DNA of 64,000 nt from Iris pallida (lineage: Eukaryota > Streptophyta > Magnoliopsida > Asparagales > Iridaceae): assembly GCA_029216955.1 (NCBI GenBank), contig JANAVB010029819.1:35426831-35490830 (forward strand). The letters are read 5' to 3'. The notes under the pieces were generated by a model. That model did no database searches and had not been told where the DNA came from. It saw only the letters and a list, made by a program, of their open reading frames with translations. This document shows, piece by piece, positions 31,621 to 53,799 of this stretch. The translations under genes and the position numbers were made by a program. Position 1 is the stretch's first letter. Each line of letters begins with the position of its first letter.

Positions 31621-34600
31621 GTGGGGTATTTTAGTAGTGCCTCATTCATTACCCGTGACCATACCGTATTGTTTTTCTACGATCTAGATCGCGATTTCTT
31701 ACGACATGATTTTATGAAAATATTGTCATCATTGAATCCCCATTGATACCCCCCTTGTGTCCTCTCACCCCCTACTAATTCTTAATTTCGAGGACGAAAT
31801 TCTTTTAAGTTGGGTAGGATGTAAAACCCTTGAATTTCTACTATATTTTTATCGATTTTGATACTAATTTAAAATTTTATTATTGTACGTCGCGTACGAA
31901 AATTTAATTTTTCGAAATTGCTCGACGAGTGCGATTATGTACGAGCGTACATATTTTTGAAAAATATTATTTTTCTATTTTTATAGTTTCAAAATAATAT
32001 ACATAATAATTATTTTATTATCGTTCCAACATTTTCAAGTTTGTTATTTTTATTTATAAAGCCTTTCATTTCTCACAATTATTAATCATAAATAATATTT
32101 TATTGTATACTAGAAAAAGCATATCATGTATGCATTATTTGTGCATACATATATTTTGTAATTATTAATTAGTCTATTTTTAATAAAAATATAATTTTTG
32201 AGATTTATTAATATTAATATTTTATTATTCAAATAGATATTTAAAAATATTTATTATTTTTGAAATTATTATTATTGGTATTTTGGAAAATATATTTCAA
32301 AATTTTTATGGCGATTTAAATCTTGATTTGAATTTATGGATTTATTTAAATAGTGAAACATTTGAAATTTGATTTATCACATTGATTTTAAACTAAAAAT
32401 TTAATTAGATTTAAATTTGATTTGTATTTGGATTTGGATTGATTTTAAATTAAATTAGGAAATATCTAAATTGGGTTTAAAGGAATCCTAATTCTTATCT
32501 AATTGGGAATTCCCACATCCTATAAATAGGCAGGTACTCCTCCAATTTCTATCATTCATTATTTCTCCACAAATTACCTCCACAAATCTACGTGTATCGT
32601 GTCTGTGTCCATCTAAATTCTTATTGCATTAATTACACATATACATTGCTCCTCCTCCGTGCCGACAACCCCGGCACGATACATCAAATTCCAATTCCTA
32701 ACCCTAATTCCGCCTTGTCCGCTACCATCCTCCTTCGCCATACCCAATCTCAAACCGCCATCACTACCATGGCTACGCCCCCGACTTCGTCAGTTGTCCC
32801 CGACCACCTAATCCGACCACCATCAACCCCCAACATCATCCAGCACCCAACCCGACCACCATCGGCCTATCGAACTCCCCGTCTCCCCTGTGCCATCACC
32901 ACTGTCGCCTCGCCCGACCAACCGTCCTCCGGCCATATGACCGACCACCACACCGGTAGAAACCCCATACCAAAGAGACCCTTCCTCAGCTTTTGTCTCG
33001 TGCAATGCCCCAGTCCCATAATACATAGGACCAAGAACGTGAACATGCCAGCTGCACATATACGAAGAATACTCCAATATATGGAATCCTCATATATGTA
33101 CATAAGCTGTAAATAAAATAATCAAAGGCCAGAATAACATAATCAAATCTCATCACAGCTCAACATAGAAAATATAGAGTCCAAATAATAAATAAGAGTA
33201 TCAAAAGATAGTCGGGTGAACATGCTCACTCCAAACAGCTATGAAAAATAGTCTCACAAGATCGGAGTTCAACCTCCGCAGAATAGAAAGAAAAGAGATG
33301 TAAAAATAATATCCACTAATGTCTCCAACAAAGAATAGACTAGAAATTAGTAGGAGCTGACTTGGTATCAATGTAAGCTAGATCCAGAGCTGCTCCGTAC
33401 TCGTATGGGAAGTCGTCTAATCCTGGAGAAATAACCAGATCCTCAGAGGGACGTAACAAGATACAAGAAAACACCATGCCATAATAACTGTGATATATAA
33501 TATAAAGGAAGAAATATGTATGCAATCAGGTGCCTAACCAGTCTACAGTGATAATGTAATAAGAACAAACCTTTGACGCATGGGCAGGTTCAGGAATATC
33601 AGGAATCAGGACCGTATCTTCTACTGGAGATAACCGACAATCAGGATCGTACCTCCCACTGGAGATAACCGGATAGCAGGAATGTACCTCCCACTGGAGA
33701 TAACCGACAATCAGGACAGTGCATATACGACCCATACGTTAAGGAACTGTTCTTCCCACCCAATGCCTATTAGAGTCACATCTATGACTCATATGTACCT
33801 CTAGTAACTGCCAAGTCTACTAGCATGCAATCTATTGGCAGTTACTCCTATCCGTCGCACGCCTCATACGTATCGGTGGCCGGCCGACTACGCGAGTACG
33901 TGTCCTACATGAGACTCACAATACGTGGTAAAGTACGTGTCATGGCCGTATGAGATATACCAATACCTTACCATCAATGGGTAGTCACTAAGCTAAGTCA
34001 ATGCAAATAATATAAAAGTAAATAAAACGACTGATATGGTCGCTTGCTCCCAAGTGTGACTTGGACGCACAGTGATGTAAAATATAGAGCAATATATATG
34101 AAACTAAAAATAAATAACAGAAAAATAATGTAAAATAATCACAGAGTAAGGTGGCAAGGTATCTTGCCTGATGGTGCAAAGTGGCAATCCCAAGAAATCA
34201 CAATGTCAGCAAAGAAATGTCACAATCTCCAAACAACTCCGGACGCTGAAATAAACATCAAAATGCACTCGGTGTAAAAGATATACCTAGGAAACGCCTG
34301 TCCAAAAGTCAAATTCTGGAACAGGAGCAAAATCGTAATTTTGGGTCAAAATGATGTCCGCTGTTGGACCCGCTTCGCACCAAAACACGTGCCAAGGTCT
34401 ATGGTCTCTAAAGTCGTCAAACTACATGTCTACGGTTTCAGTTTGAGGAGAAAAACTCAACGGTATGTCCAGTTTTGGATTCCGATGAGCCGTGTACAAA
34501 TTCGCCCGTTTGAGTGGGTCGCAGGCCCGCCAAAAATGGGTTCCGATTCGACCTTCTCAGAATCGAACCAAACTTGGCACACATGACCAAAATATTGATT

Positions 34601-35636
34601 TGGACCTGTTGGCGCAAGTTTTGTCTCGATCCGACGACCGTACACGAAGTTATAGGCAAGTTTGCAAAATGACGATACGGGGGTATCTCGACGGATACGC
34701 GTTGGTTTCGTCACGCACACGTGCCGAAACTGAGTTCCGTCAGTTCCCACACGTCCGCAACGTCCATACGCGCCTTTCGATGCATATAGCGCGCGACCGC
34801 GTCGCCCGGTTTGTCGGGACGTACGTCGTATCGGTGAAAATTCTGAAATTTTATATAATTTAACACAGGTTTTTCTCCAACTTCAACATCAGTTTATTTC
34901 TTACACGTTAATTGAAACAACGATCCAGAAGATGCGTTGTGATCTCGGTTATGTTGTCTTTTACTGTTTTGGATTAGTTCCTACATTACTTTACTGTACA
35001 GCAAGAAAATTAGCCGACAAGTTGTCGGTTTAAAACAATTTTGTAGTAGTACAGAAAACAGATTTTTGTTCAACTTCGTCTCAATTTTTCGAGAAAGTCG
35101 AAGAGGGTCAAGTCTGCTTTCCAAAAAATTTTACGGATCGAAAATCGGTGCTACGAGTAAAAAGTTACGTCGTCGGGAAGTAGGGTACCTTGAGTGGGAA
35201 AACTGCTCTGTGGATGACGAAGGGCTGACTTTCGATGCTCTGTTCGTCGCGTACACAACTCCGTCGCTGGTGAAACGAATTTCTAGGAGAAGAGGGTATG
35301 TTCTGCTAAAATTTTCGTTTTAGGAGTCTAGGGTTTTGAGGTCTATGGAGGAAGTTATATATATAATAAGTGGGGCAAAAATCCTAATACTACTATTACT
35401 ACTAAAACTAATCCAATGGCCCACGGGTTGGAAATTTTGGTTCGGTTGTTGCTGTACAGCAACTACGAAAAGGGTGGGGCCGCCCCTTTTATGGGGTTGA
35501 CTTTTTATTTTCTTTTTCTTTTCTTTTCTTTTCTTTTTCTTTTTTTTTCTTATTCTTTTTTTTTTCTTTTTCTTATTCTTTTTTTTTCTTTTTTTTTTCT
35601 TTTTCTTATTCTTTCATTTTTTTGAAATTACAATTA

Positions 35637-35697
<61 letters not shown>

Positions 35698-35739
35698 TGC
35701 GAGGAGATCCGCTCCCTCTCTTCCCCCTTTAGCAGAACT

Positions 35740-37127
35740 TTGGTTCTCAAGTTCGGATCCGGATGCCCCAAAATTTCTATCGTTCGGAAGGTCATCACTC
35801 GATGGGGACTGTCGGCATCTTACCGGATAGCTCCACTCGACCCCAAACACCTGTTTCTTCATCTCTCCTCAGACCAGGACTACAGCCAAGTGTGGATGAA
35901 AGGCACGACCAAAATTGACACTCAGTTTGCCAAAATTGTCAAATGGTCACCGAATTTTAACCCCAAGATCGATTCGGCCATCATCACCTCCTGGATCACC
36001 CTCCCCAATCTCCTACTAGTATGCTTTCCCGCTGCTGCCCTCAAGAGGATCGCTAGCTCTATCGGTGTCCTAGTGGCCATAGCCGAAGAAACGAGAAACC
36101 TTTCTAAATGTAACTACGCAAAGATTTGCGTAGAACTGGACCTCACAAATGAGCCACCCAAAGTGATAGAGATAGAACTCGGAGATCAATCTTTCAGCCA
36201 AACGCTGGTTTACGACAACAGTATCATTTTCTGTCAACACTGCCAAATGTGTAGCCACTCCATACAATACTGCTTCCGTGCTCACCCAGAACTCAAGAAA
36301 CCTGCCATCAGGAAAGAGCACAATTCCGGCGCAGCACCCTCCTCCCACTCCACAACGCGGATCCCCCTCAACCCCCATCTCCCGTTCAGAGTCCCCACAT
36401 CCTCTCTACTGCTGTCTCCGTACCTCCCCTTTCTCTTGCCATTACTCTCCACAATTCCAGCAGAGCGATAGTATTGGATCCTGCTGATGGTGATCCGGAG
36501 CGGCCGCTCTCTGATAGCCTCCCCAACCCCTCATCCCCCTCTCGCGCCATTACTCTCCATAATTCATTTGCAGCTCTTGAATTTGATGATGATAGCGCTC
36601 CATAGCCGCTTTCCTCCGATGGCCTCCCCAACCCACCTACCCCTCCACCTTCTGGCAGCGATTTAGCTCCCCTCCACACCCCCCCATCTCACCTCTCTCC
36701 CTAGCTGCCCCACCCTTATCCCCTATAGTGCTTCCAGAGGTCCAGGCTTCGGCTGGTCTCAGATCGCACTCCAGAGGTGCGGTAGCAAGGGCCCCGTCCT
36801 CAGTCGCTTCACCGCCCCCCTTCGATCGGCCATCGCTCCTCCTCGCCCGTCCTCCCCGCTCACAGGAAGATTTTGGCAGGCTCAGGCAGCGGGCTTCCTC
36901 GATCGGGACAATCCTCTTTGCGCTCTGACGGAGTACAAAGACCCTGACATTTTCCCTTCAGCGGTCGCTGTCGTTTACTCGAGTTCTGATCGGACTCTGC
37001 CTCCAATCAACAACAGCATCGATAACACCTCTCTCAAGAAAAAGAAAAAATCCAAGAAACATAGGCAGCGCACGGCGATGACCACGAGATCCGTCGCGAA
37101 GCTGCAAAACCCTCCTACCTCCTCCCC
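35740..37127 (+). pseudogene. LINE ORF1, DUF4283-like with one CCHC knuckle
   Basis: The reading frame starts at or before 35740, since the sequence upstream to the LINE edge is also coding-like. It has a DUF4283-like domain (KVITRWGLSASYRIAPLD, then MKGTTKIDTQFAKIVKWSPN). A zinc knuckle CQHCQMCSHSIQYC (C-x2-C-x4-H-x4-C) is encoded at about 36232-36273. A Ser/Pro-rich tail follows. The first frame ends at 36471, but coding-like sequence continues in another frame to about 36700 and contains an imperfect duplication of about 110 bp with ITLHNS. It would bind LINE RNA. Confidence 0.75.
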
Positions 37128-37129
37128 TA

Positions 37130-40100
37130 ATGCCTAACATTCTTTCTTGGAATGTTCGAGGAATAGGGAATAAACAGACTATGAATCGGATCATCAGCCT
37201 TACCAAATCGAATCGGATTGATCTACTTGTCATTATCGAACCTAAAATACCTCACAAAAGAATGAAAGAAATTCAACTCAAGCTGGGATTCCCTTCCGCG
37301 ATCGCCGGTTGTCACGACATTTGGATCTTCTTCGCGGCAGATTTTCGCTTTGGCATTATCAACGACTCCCCCCAAGCCCTCTCCTGTTGGGTAGAGCACC
37401 CCGTCTTCAAGTCCCGTATTCTCCTTTCGGCCATCCATGGTAGCTGCAATATCCCAGAGCGTAGAATTCTTTGAAAGCTTCTGTCGGGCCCCTCCCTTCC
37501 TCACGACGAGCTGCCATGGCTTTGCATTGGAGATTTTAACACAGTCTCATGCAGAGAGAAGAAATCTGGTGGTCGTGACCCCCCTCATTCGGCCATGGAG
37601 GACTTCAACAATTTCACCATAACCGCCCACCTTTCCGCCATTCCCTTCCACGACAACCAGTTCACTTCGTGCAACATGCAAGATGGTACGCGTAGGCAGT
37701 ACTCCCGCCTTGATAGGGCCATGGTGAATGCCTGTTGGTCGGATTTGGGATTGAGTAGTAATCTGTCGCACCTGAACTCCACTGAATCTGACCATTCCCT
37801 CCTCCTTCTCGAGATAAACATATCTCAAAATTGTATCAAAAAATCCTTCCGCTTCTTTGACTTCTGGCGCCACCACCCCCAGTTCATGCACATCGTGGAA
37901 GAGGCTTGGGCTTCTGTATCTCACCCGGATCCGTTGGTCAGAATTGCTATCAAACTTAAAGCCACAAGGAAAGCTCTTACGGTCTGGAGCAAAATTGCGT
38001 ACGGAGACATTTTTCAAGCCATTAAGGATGCTGAAGACGATGTCACCCGTGCGGAGATTGAGTTCGCCCTCGTCAGTTCCCAGGAGAATCGTGCCTCTCT
38101 CAACCTCGCCAAGGCCATCCTCAAATCTAGAATCAGGGTAGAATCTGAATTATGGAGACAAAAAGCTAGATTAACTTGGGACTTGGAAGGGGACAAGAAT
38201 TCTGCATTTTTTCACAAATGCGTCAAAGGACGCAGAAGCTCTCTCAAGATACATCGCATCAGCGATGATAATGGCCAACTTCTGAATGATCAGGTGAACA
38301 TCCAGATGGCAGCCACGAATTATTTCTCCAACATGTTTGCTAAAGAGGCCGTGTTTAGAGATGACAGATTACTGTCCATGATCTCCTCCCTGATTTGTGA
38401 TAGGGATAACGAAAATCTTCGCGCTCCCCCCTCTGTCGTTGAGATTAAGGATGCTGTGTGGTCTATTAATGCCAACAGTGCCCCAGGTCCGGACGGATTC
38501 AACGGGGTGTTCTTCCGCACTTGCTGGGACATCATTCGGTCCGATCTCGGGGAAGCCACTACCGCCTTTTTTCAAGGAGCCACTTATCCGAAATCTATAT
38601 CCTCCGCACACATCATCCTCATTCCCAAGAAAGACAATCCGGACACCTTCAAAGACTTCAGACCAATCAGCCTCTGCACTTTCACCAATAAAATTATCTC
38701 TAAAATCATCGCCTCCAGAATGTCGTACAACCTCCCCAGAATCATCTTCGAAGAGCAAAGCGGCTTCGTCAAAGGCCGTAATATCATCGATAATATCCTC
38801 TTGGCCCAAGAGATGATCACATGCATGAAATTCCCGTCCAGGGGGGGAACGTCGCCATCAAACTGGACATGGAAAAAGCTTACGACCGCCTTGATTGGCA
38901 GTTCATGATCTGGGTGTTCAGAGCCTTTGGTTTTGCGGAACCGGTTATCGACATCATCTTTAGATCCATCAACAACTCCTGGTTTTCTACTGTCATCAAC
39001 GGCCAGCCTCAGGGTTTCTTCAAAGCTACTCGAGGAGTCAGACAGGGGGACCCCCTCTCCTCTACCATTTTTATCATCACGGCCGAAGCCCTGAGCAGAA
39101 ACCTCAAAATCATGCCGCTATCTCCTGGGTTCCAACACTTTCACACAACGACCGGTTGCCCCCTCATAACTCATCTCGCGTACGCGGACGACATCCTCAT
39201 TTTCTCCGTAGGAGCTATTGGAGCCATTGAGGTGGTAATGAGAACTCTGGCTAAATACACCCGTTGCTTTGGGCAGAAAATTAACAACAGCAAGAGCGTG
39301 ATCTACACTCATCATAAAGCCGATAGAACTCACTCGGCCGTGTTGTCCTCCATGACCTCCTTCTCCACAGCTTACCCCCCTTTTCTATACTTAGGCTGCC
39401 CGTTGGTGTACGGCAGAGCGAACTCTGGGATCTATGCTCACTTGGTTGGCAAAATTTGCCAGAAAATCGTGGGATGGCACAACGCCACCCTCTCCCCCGG
39501 GGGAAGTTAATTCTCATTAAGCACGTTCTATCCTCCATCCCCATTTACATCCTAGCGGTGTGCTCGCCCCCCACCAAAGTGCTCCATTCTATTGAAGCCA
39601 TCCTCGCCAATTTCTTTTGGGGTCACCTCGAGGGTAAGAACAAGTATCACTGGGCCAGTTGGGCTACCATGGCCAAAATGACTGAAGAGGGGGGCCTGGG
39701 ATTTTCCAGGCTCGCATACATGGTCGACGCACTATCGGCAAAATTGTGGTGGAAAATCTGCTCTGAAAGTTCGATCTGGACCAGGTTTATGAGAGCGAGA
39801 TACTCCAGATTCTGCCACTTAACTGAGGCGTCTGCTAACAACAGATCCTCCGCGTCGTGGCGGCACATCCTCCGAGGTCGTAACCTTACGGAATCTCACT
39901 TACGCCTGACCTTGGGCAACGGTCATTCCCAGGCCTGCAAGGAACGCTGGCTGGGGGACGATCTCCTCAGGCCCAACGCGATTACTCCGCCGCTGTGTGA
40001 GATCCATGATTTATGGGATGAGGACGCTTCAGGGTAGAATTGGGGTAGGGTTCGAGACTGGCTGGGTCCGGCAGCCTCGGCGAGCTTGGGTGCTTCTAAT

Positions 40101-40590
40101 CTGTCAATCAATGGCGCTCAGGACATGCTCAGATGGTAACCCAACATGGAAGGCGTCTTCACCCTTGCTTCGGCCAGGGCCGTCATCAGGGACATTCAAC
40201 CCACGACATCCCCATCCGCCAAGTTTTGGCACACGTGTATTCCGACAAAATGGTCCATTCTCCTTTGGCGTGCCGCGCGTCGGAAACTCCCCACGGATGA
40301 TGCCGTTAAATCCTTCGGTTATAGTATGGCGTCCAGATGCCACTGCTGTGTTAATCATCATCCATAATCCGTCGATCACGTTCTGCTTTCTGGGGAGTCT
40401 GCCTCTCACATTTGGACTCTTCTCTACCTCAAGTATAAAATGGCCCCCACAAACGGGGGCATCAACGATCTGTTGGCCAGATGGAACACGTCGCACGGCC
40501 ATCAGATCGTCGTTGCCGCCGCTTTTTGGGTATTATGGAAAAATAGAAACAAATACAGATTCGAGGGACGGTAGTTTCCGCCTCCTCAAT
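37130..40590 (+). pseudogene. LINE ORF2: endonuclease, reverse transcriptase and zf-RVT (frameshifted)
   Basis: The start MPNILSWNVRGIGN begins the apurinic-type endonuclease, which also has IGDFN (about 37530) and ESDHSLLLLEI (about 37785). RT blocks are NSAPGPDGFNGVFF (38475), HIILIPKKDN (38610), GFVKGRNIIDNILLAQE (38765), KLDMEKAYDRLDW (38861) and GVRQGDPLS (39035). The catalytic YADDILIF is at about 39181-39204. A zf-RVT-like region with FWHTCIPTKWSILLWRAARR lies at about 40220-40285. Breaks occur at the stop at 37472-37474, a frameshift near 38840, one near 39500, and stops near 40036 and 40137. Normal function would be target-primed reverse transcription. Confidence 0.88.
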
Positions 40591-40858
40591 TGTACAGAGA
40601 GGTTGTTCGACAAATCTTCAAAAGAAAGAGGGGTTGCTCTCATACCTCGAACCAGTTTTGGACCGCCCTGGGCTGCTGACTGAAACAGGGACGCTGTTCC
40701 CTCGGGATATCGCCTTCACCGCCTAACCTTCTGATGCTCGGTCCTGTCACCGTTTTGTGGGCAACACCTCGTGTTTCTCTTGGTTGTCTTTCTTTCTCTT
40801 TGTCTTGGGTCGGTCTTCGCGCGAGGCGCGCTTACTTGTATAGGCTTCGACATTTTGG

Positions 40859-40908
<50 letters not shown>

Positions 40909-42341
40909 ATATAAATCTAAGAGTATATATATATTTAGCGAGCAATAAATTCTCAAAAATTTACAAATAATTTCTCAAAAATCCTAGAATTTATTTTATT
41001 CCTATTTTAATAGAAGTACTAACATGCACCCATATATTAATATACATATACACACATACATTAATTATACTATTAACTAGTAGCAAATAATCCATATCTA
41101 ATGAAAGGCCTAACAAAAATTAATTAAATTAAAAAATTAATATAAATTATGGGGGTTTACATCCTACCCAACTTAAAGAAAATTCCGACCTCGAAATTAA
41201 ACTAGGGTAGGGGGGTTGAGGGATAAATAGAGTGGTTTACGGTGGGGATATAACCGCACGATTTAAAGTGGTACCTTGGGTTTATTCACCTTGCATCATC
41301 TTCCAAAAAAATGAGTAAAAGACAAGGTTCATAAAGAATTCATAGACGATGCTATTGAGCACGAATACGAGGTCCATAGGCTATGAAATAATTCAAATGG
41401 GAATTGTCAAGGCGGTCACAGATGAGGCTCCAGGGACGAGTTTGACTATGTCTTCATCCACGTAGAATAATATGTGAAGGCGAACCAAAATGTACTAGGT
41501 TGATCAGACCATCATGCACCGGTTCTGATTAGACAATATATTAGTGGGTACGTACCCGATAAATTATGTCATGATCAAGCTCGATGAAGAATAAGCTTGC
41601 AAAAACTAGAATATAATTACGGTATTAGTCAAAGTGGTCAAAATATGTACGCGGGATTGGTGATTTGAAGGAAAACACAATTTGTTCAAGAATCTAAGCT
41701 GTGTCCGATGTTCGTGCTTATATGATCATTCTACAGTCTGATTTCTATGGCCTAGACTAAACTAATGGGGTATGGATCTTATGTCAAGCCATGATAATAG
41801 GAAATATTGCAATTAAAACCATACCTGCTATGACTTCTCCTTCTACTCCTACATTCTCCACTGCCAACGAGAAGGCCTGTCCATAGTTTTGACTAAGGTC
41901 CCGAGCTCTAGTCCTATCGTGCTGTACTGACTAGGGAAGTAATGGTAGGCTAGGTGATCCTGCTACTGGCCCGGGTGCTGGTAGTGCTGGAACTGCCGGT
42001 CTCGGGGCCTGCTGGGCATAAACTAGTGACTGCTGCTCCGGACACTCTCTCATCTTGTGTTGTAGCGAGCTACATCTCAAGCATGCTCCAAGTCGAGTTC
42101 TGCAGTCTTTTTGGAGATGCCCTGGCTTTCCACAGAAATTGCAAATAGGCTTCTGATAAGGCGCAAACCTCTCCTACTGCTGTCCTGTAGCCCTTTTGAT
42201 AGGTCTACTCTGTGTCAATCCCGTAGGTGTAAATGCCAGCATATGGCGTATCAGGGTCTGCTGCTGCTCCTTGCGAAGCTTCTTCTGAGCACGAGCTTCT
42301 TCTTGGACAGCTGAATGGGAGACTTGAGACTGGGTAGTCGT

Positions 42342-47079
<4,738 letters not shown>

Positions 47080-47314
47080 CGTTTTTAGTGGTGGCCCATG
47101 CAGGTCGTCGACTAAATTGTTTGGTTACGTTATTGTACCAAGCATGCCTGCAATTAGGAAGTTAAGGTGATTAGACAACATTTTAGAACACTTAGAGGAA
47201 TGCTAGGATTGTAACATAGGAAATACATCACATGCTTTCTATTATAATTAGATTTTCTTGTATATGATTGTTTTGCTTTAAAGAGTCCTTATAAGTCCTT
47301 TTTATTGTAATTAG
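47080..47314 (+). other. Leader of the nested element, with a candidate primer-binding site
   Basis: Directly after the 5' LTR comes CGTTTTTAG and then TGGTGGCCCATGCAGGTC (about 47089-47106), nearly the same as in the other long-LTR families. The rest is AT-rich leader to the gag start at 47315. Confidence 0.6.
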
Positions 47315-48657
47315 ATGGTGCTTACTCGTTCATCCCAGCATGTCTCACCTGAGAATGGCACGCTCCCCATCCAATCAGCTGACCAGTTGACTGATACACC
47401 TCCACCTTCACCTACCACCTTCCTCCACTCCACAGATCCACAAACCCAGATGCCTCCACCACTTTCCACCTCACAGTCCCAGCAGGAGCCAATACTTCCA
47501 CCACCCCTATCACTATACCTACCCAGGCTTCCGTTACACTCGACGGGAACCAACTGCTCATTCTGATCCAGGGGTTCCTAGCAACCCATCAGGAGAAGAC
47601 CACCCTACTCCGCCAGAGCATGGAGCATTCTGAGGGACGTACTGTGGTCCCACCACCTGTAGAGCCACGACAGAGAGTGGGAACGATCAAGGACTTCATG
47701 GGTCTGAATCCCAAGGAGTTCTTAGGGACTGAGGGCATAGTAGTAGCAGATGACTGGTTAGACTCGGTAGAGAGGAAGCTCATTGGAGTTAGGATGCTGG
47801 ATGACCTCCAGGTCGAGGCAGCGGGATTTTTGCTGATAGACTTGGCAGGAGTTTGGTTCCGAAATGAGCCGTTATTCGCGAGAGGGAGAGCCACTTGGGA
47901 TCAGTTCAAGACCCAGTTCAAGAAGAAATTCTTCTCGACCACCGCTAGGGTAGCCATGGGACTACGATTCCAGAACATCCAGCAGGGGACCCGTTCTGTC
48001 GACGAGTATACGGCAGAGTTTAGTCGCCTGAGCCGTTTCGCTCCTAGTCTAGTTGCTGACCCTGAGGAGATGACCCGTAGGTTTTGCCATGGACTAGTTC
48101 CAGACATTGGCATTCTTATAGTGGCAAACGGTATGACTGACTACTACCAGAGCTTAGAGTTAGCCCGGAGTATCGAGGATCGTCTTCTGTCTTGCAAGAG
48201 GCCGGCTTCTATACACATTGAGGGACCCTCCAAGCGTCAGACTTTCCAGCAGAAAGTGCCGACGCTACACCAGCAGACATATCATCCACCCACACCACAT
48301 CATTCGACCCCGCCAGTTAGAGCCCCGGGACCCCGACAGTAGCAGAGGCCATTTCAGCAGGTGCAGCATCAGTATCGGGGTCAGGACCCGAAGACGATCA
48401 GTTGTTCATACTGCAGGAAGCAGGGGCACACCAGAGAGCAGTGTAGGAAGAGGCTGAAGGTTTGCTATACCTATGGGTCTGATACCCACCAGAAGATGGA
48501 TTGTCCTATTGTACCTCCTTATATGGGGGCTAGGCCACCTGTAGCTCAGCACCAGAGGGGTGGAGCTTTTGCGATGACGGTCGAGGAGACCAACGCTGCA
48601 GGTGACGGGTTAGCAGGTTTGTCTTTTCTGTCCTTCCTTTCCTATCTTGTTGTATGA
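47315..48657 (+). pseudogene. Gag of the nested element, nearly intact
   Basis: The ATG at 47315 opens MVLTRSSQHVSPENG followed by a Pro/Ser/Gln-rich region. A frameshift at about 47560-47620 leads to the capsid part (47620-48342), with IKDFMGLNPKEFLGTEG, WDQFKTQFKKKFFSTTARV and GTRSVDEYTAEFSRLSRFAP. A TAG at 48340 precedes the nucleocapsid part, with CSYCRKQGHTREQC (intact knuckle) and CYTYGSDTHQKMDC, where the second Cys is replaced by Tyr. It ends at 48655-48657 with no protease after it. Gag normally packages the element RNA. Confidence 0.85.
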
Positions 48658-48852
48658 TTCCATTAGTACCTGTCAGGATATGCTTGTGATGTGCTAGATA
48701 GTATAGTTACCCTGTTCGAGACTGTAGAATCACGACCAGTAGGACTATGATTGCATGTTATCTTTTTGACTTTGATTGACTGGGGGTTTTGACCTAGGAG
48801 GAGTACGACTATCTTAATTTCGAGGACGAAATTTCTCTAAGGAGGGTAGACT
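48658..48852 (+). other. 3' non-coding end and polypurine tract of the nested element
   Basis: Short non-coding text is followed by TTAATTTCGAGGACGAAATT, the remnant of the usual pol end of plant Gypsy elements. The purine-rich AAGGAGGGTAGA sits next to the 3' LTR. Confidence 0.7.

Positions 48853-53799
<4,947 letters not shown>

Larger units (their letters stand above)
26187..31639 (-). mobile_element. CACTA (En/Spm-type) DNA transposon, 5.45 kb, TSD CCT, gene on minus strand
   Basis: The left end is CACTACCAAAATAACC and the right end GGGTATTTTAGTAGTG, its inverted counterpart. CCT flanks both sides (26184-26186, 31640-31642). Internal 2 of the array at about 61617-61630 shows the empty site with a single CCT. 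Both subterminal zones are packed with the TTAGCGACGG word and its complement. It carries an accessory Transposase_24-type gene. I see no Transposase_21-type catalytic transposase, so it is probably non-autonomous. Confidence 0.93.
25205..31819 (+). other. Internal region 1 of the long-LTR array, interrupted by a CACTA element
   Basis: Non-coding sequence at 25205-26186 and 31640-31819 matches internal 2 (60643-61800) base for base apart from scattered substitutions. Near its start is TGGTGGCCCATGCAGGTC, a candidate primer-binding site. It ends with GAGGACGAAATTC and the purine-rich AAGTTGGGTAGGA. No gag or pol reading frame is present. Confidence 0.85.
35696..40862 (+). mobile_element. L1-type LINE inserted in the TA microsatellite of the LTR
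   Basis: TA repeats on the left run straight into CCTGCGAGGAGATCC. On the right the element ends GACATTTTGGAAAA and TA repeats resume, followed by AAATCTAAGAG as in the partner LTR at about 57690. It carries ORF1 (nucleic-acid-binding) and ORF2 (endonuclease and RT). The 5' end lacks a long untranslated region, so it may be slightly truncated. A target-site duplication cannot be recognised inside TA repeats. Confidence 0.88.
33001..41161 (-). repeat. Left (3') LTR of the minus-strand gag-only element, split by a LINE
   Basis: 33001-35695 and about 40863-41161 are LTR; the rest is the LINE. Without it the LTR is about 3.0 kb, like its partner at 54900-57938. Short tandem units of about 37 bp (CCACTGGAGATAACCG) lie at 33605-33720, matched at 55505-55620. 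The double-hairpin block lies at 33421-33460. Confidence 0.9.

Noticed and set aside
38369..38809. Minus-strand open frame opposite LINE ORF2
   Set aside because: Shadow of the RT frame, whose conserved motifs all read on the plus strand.
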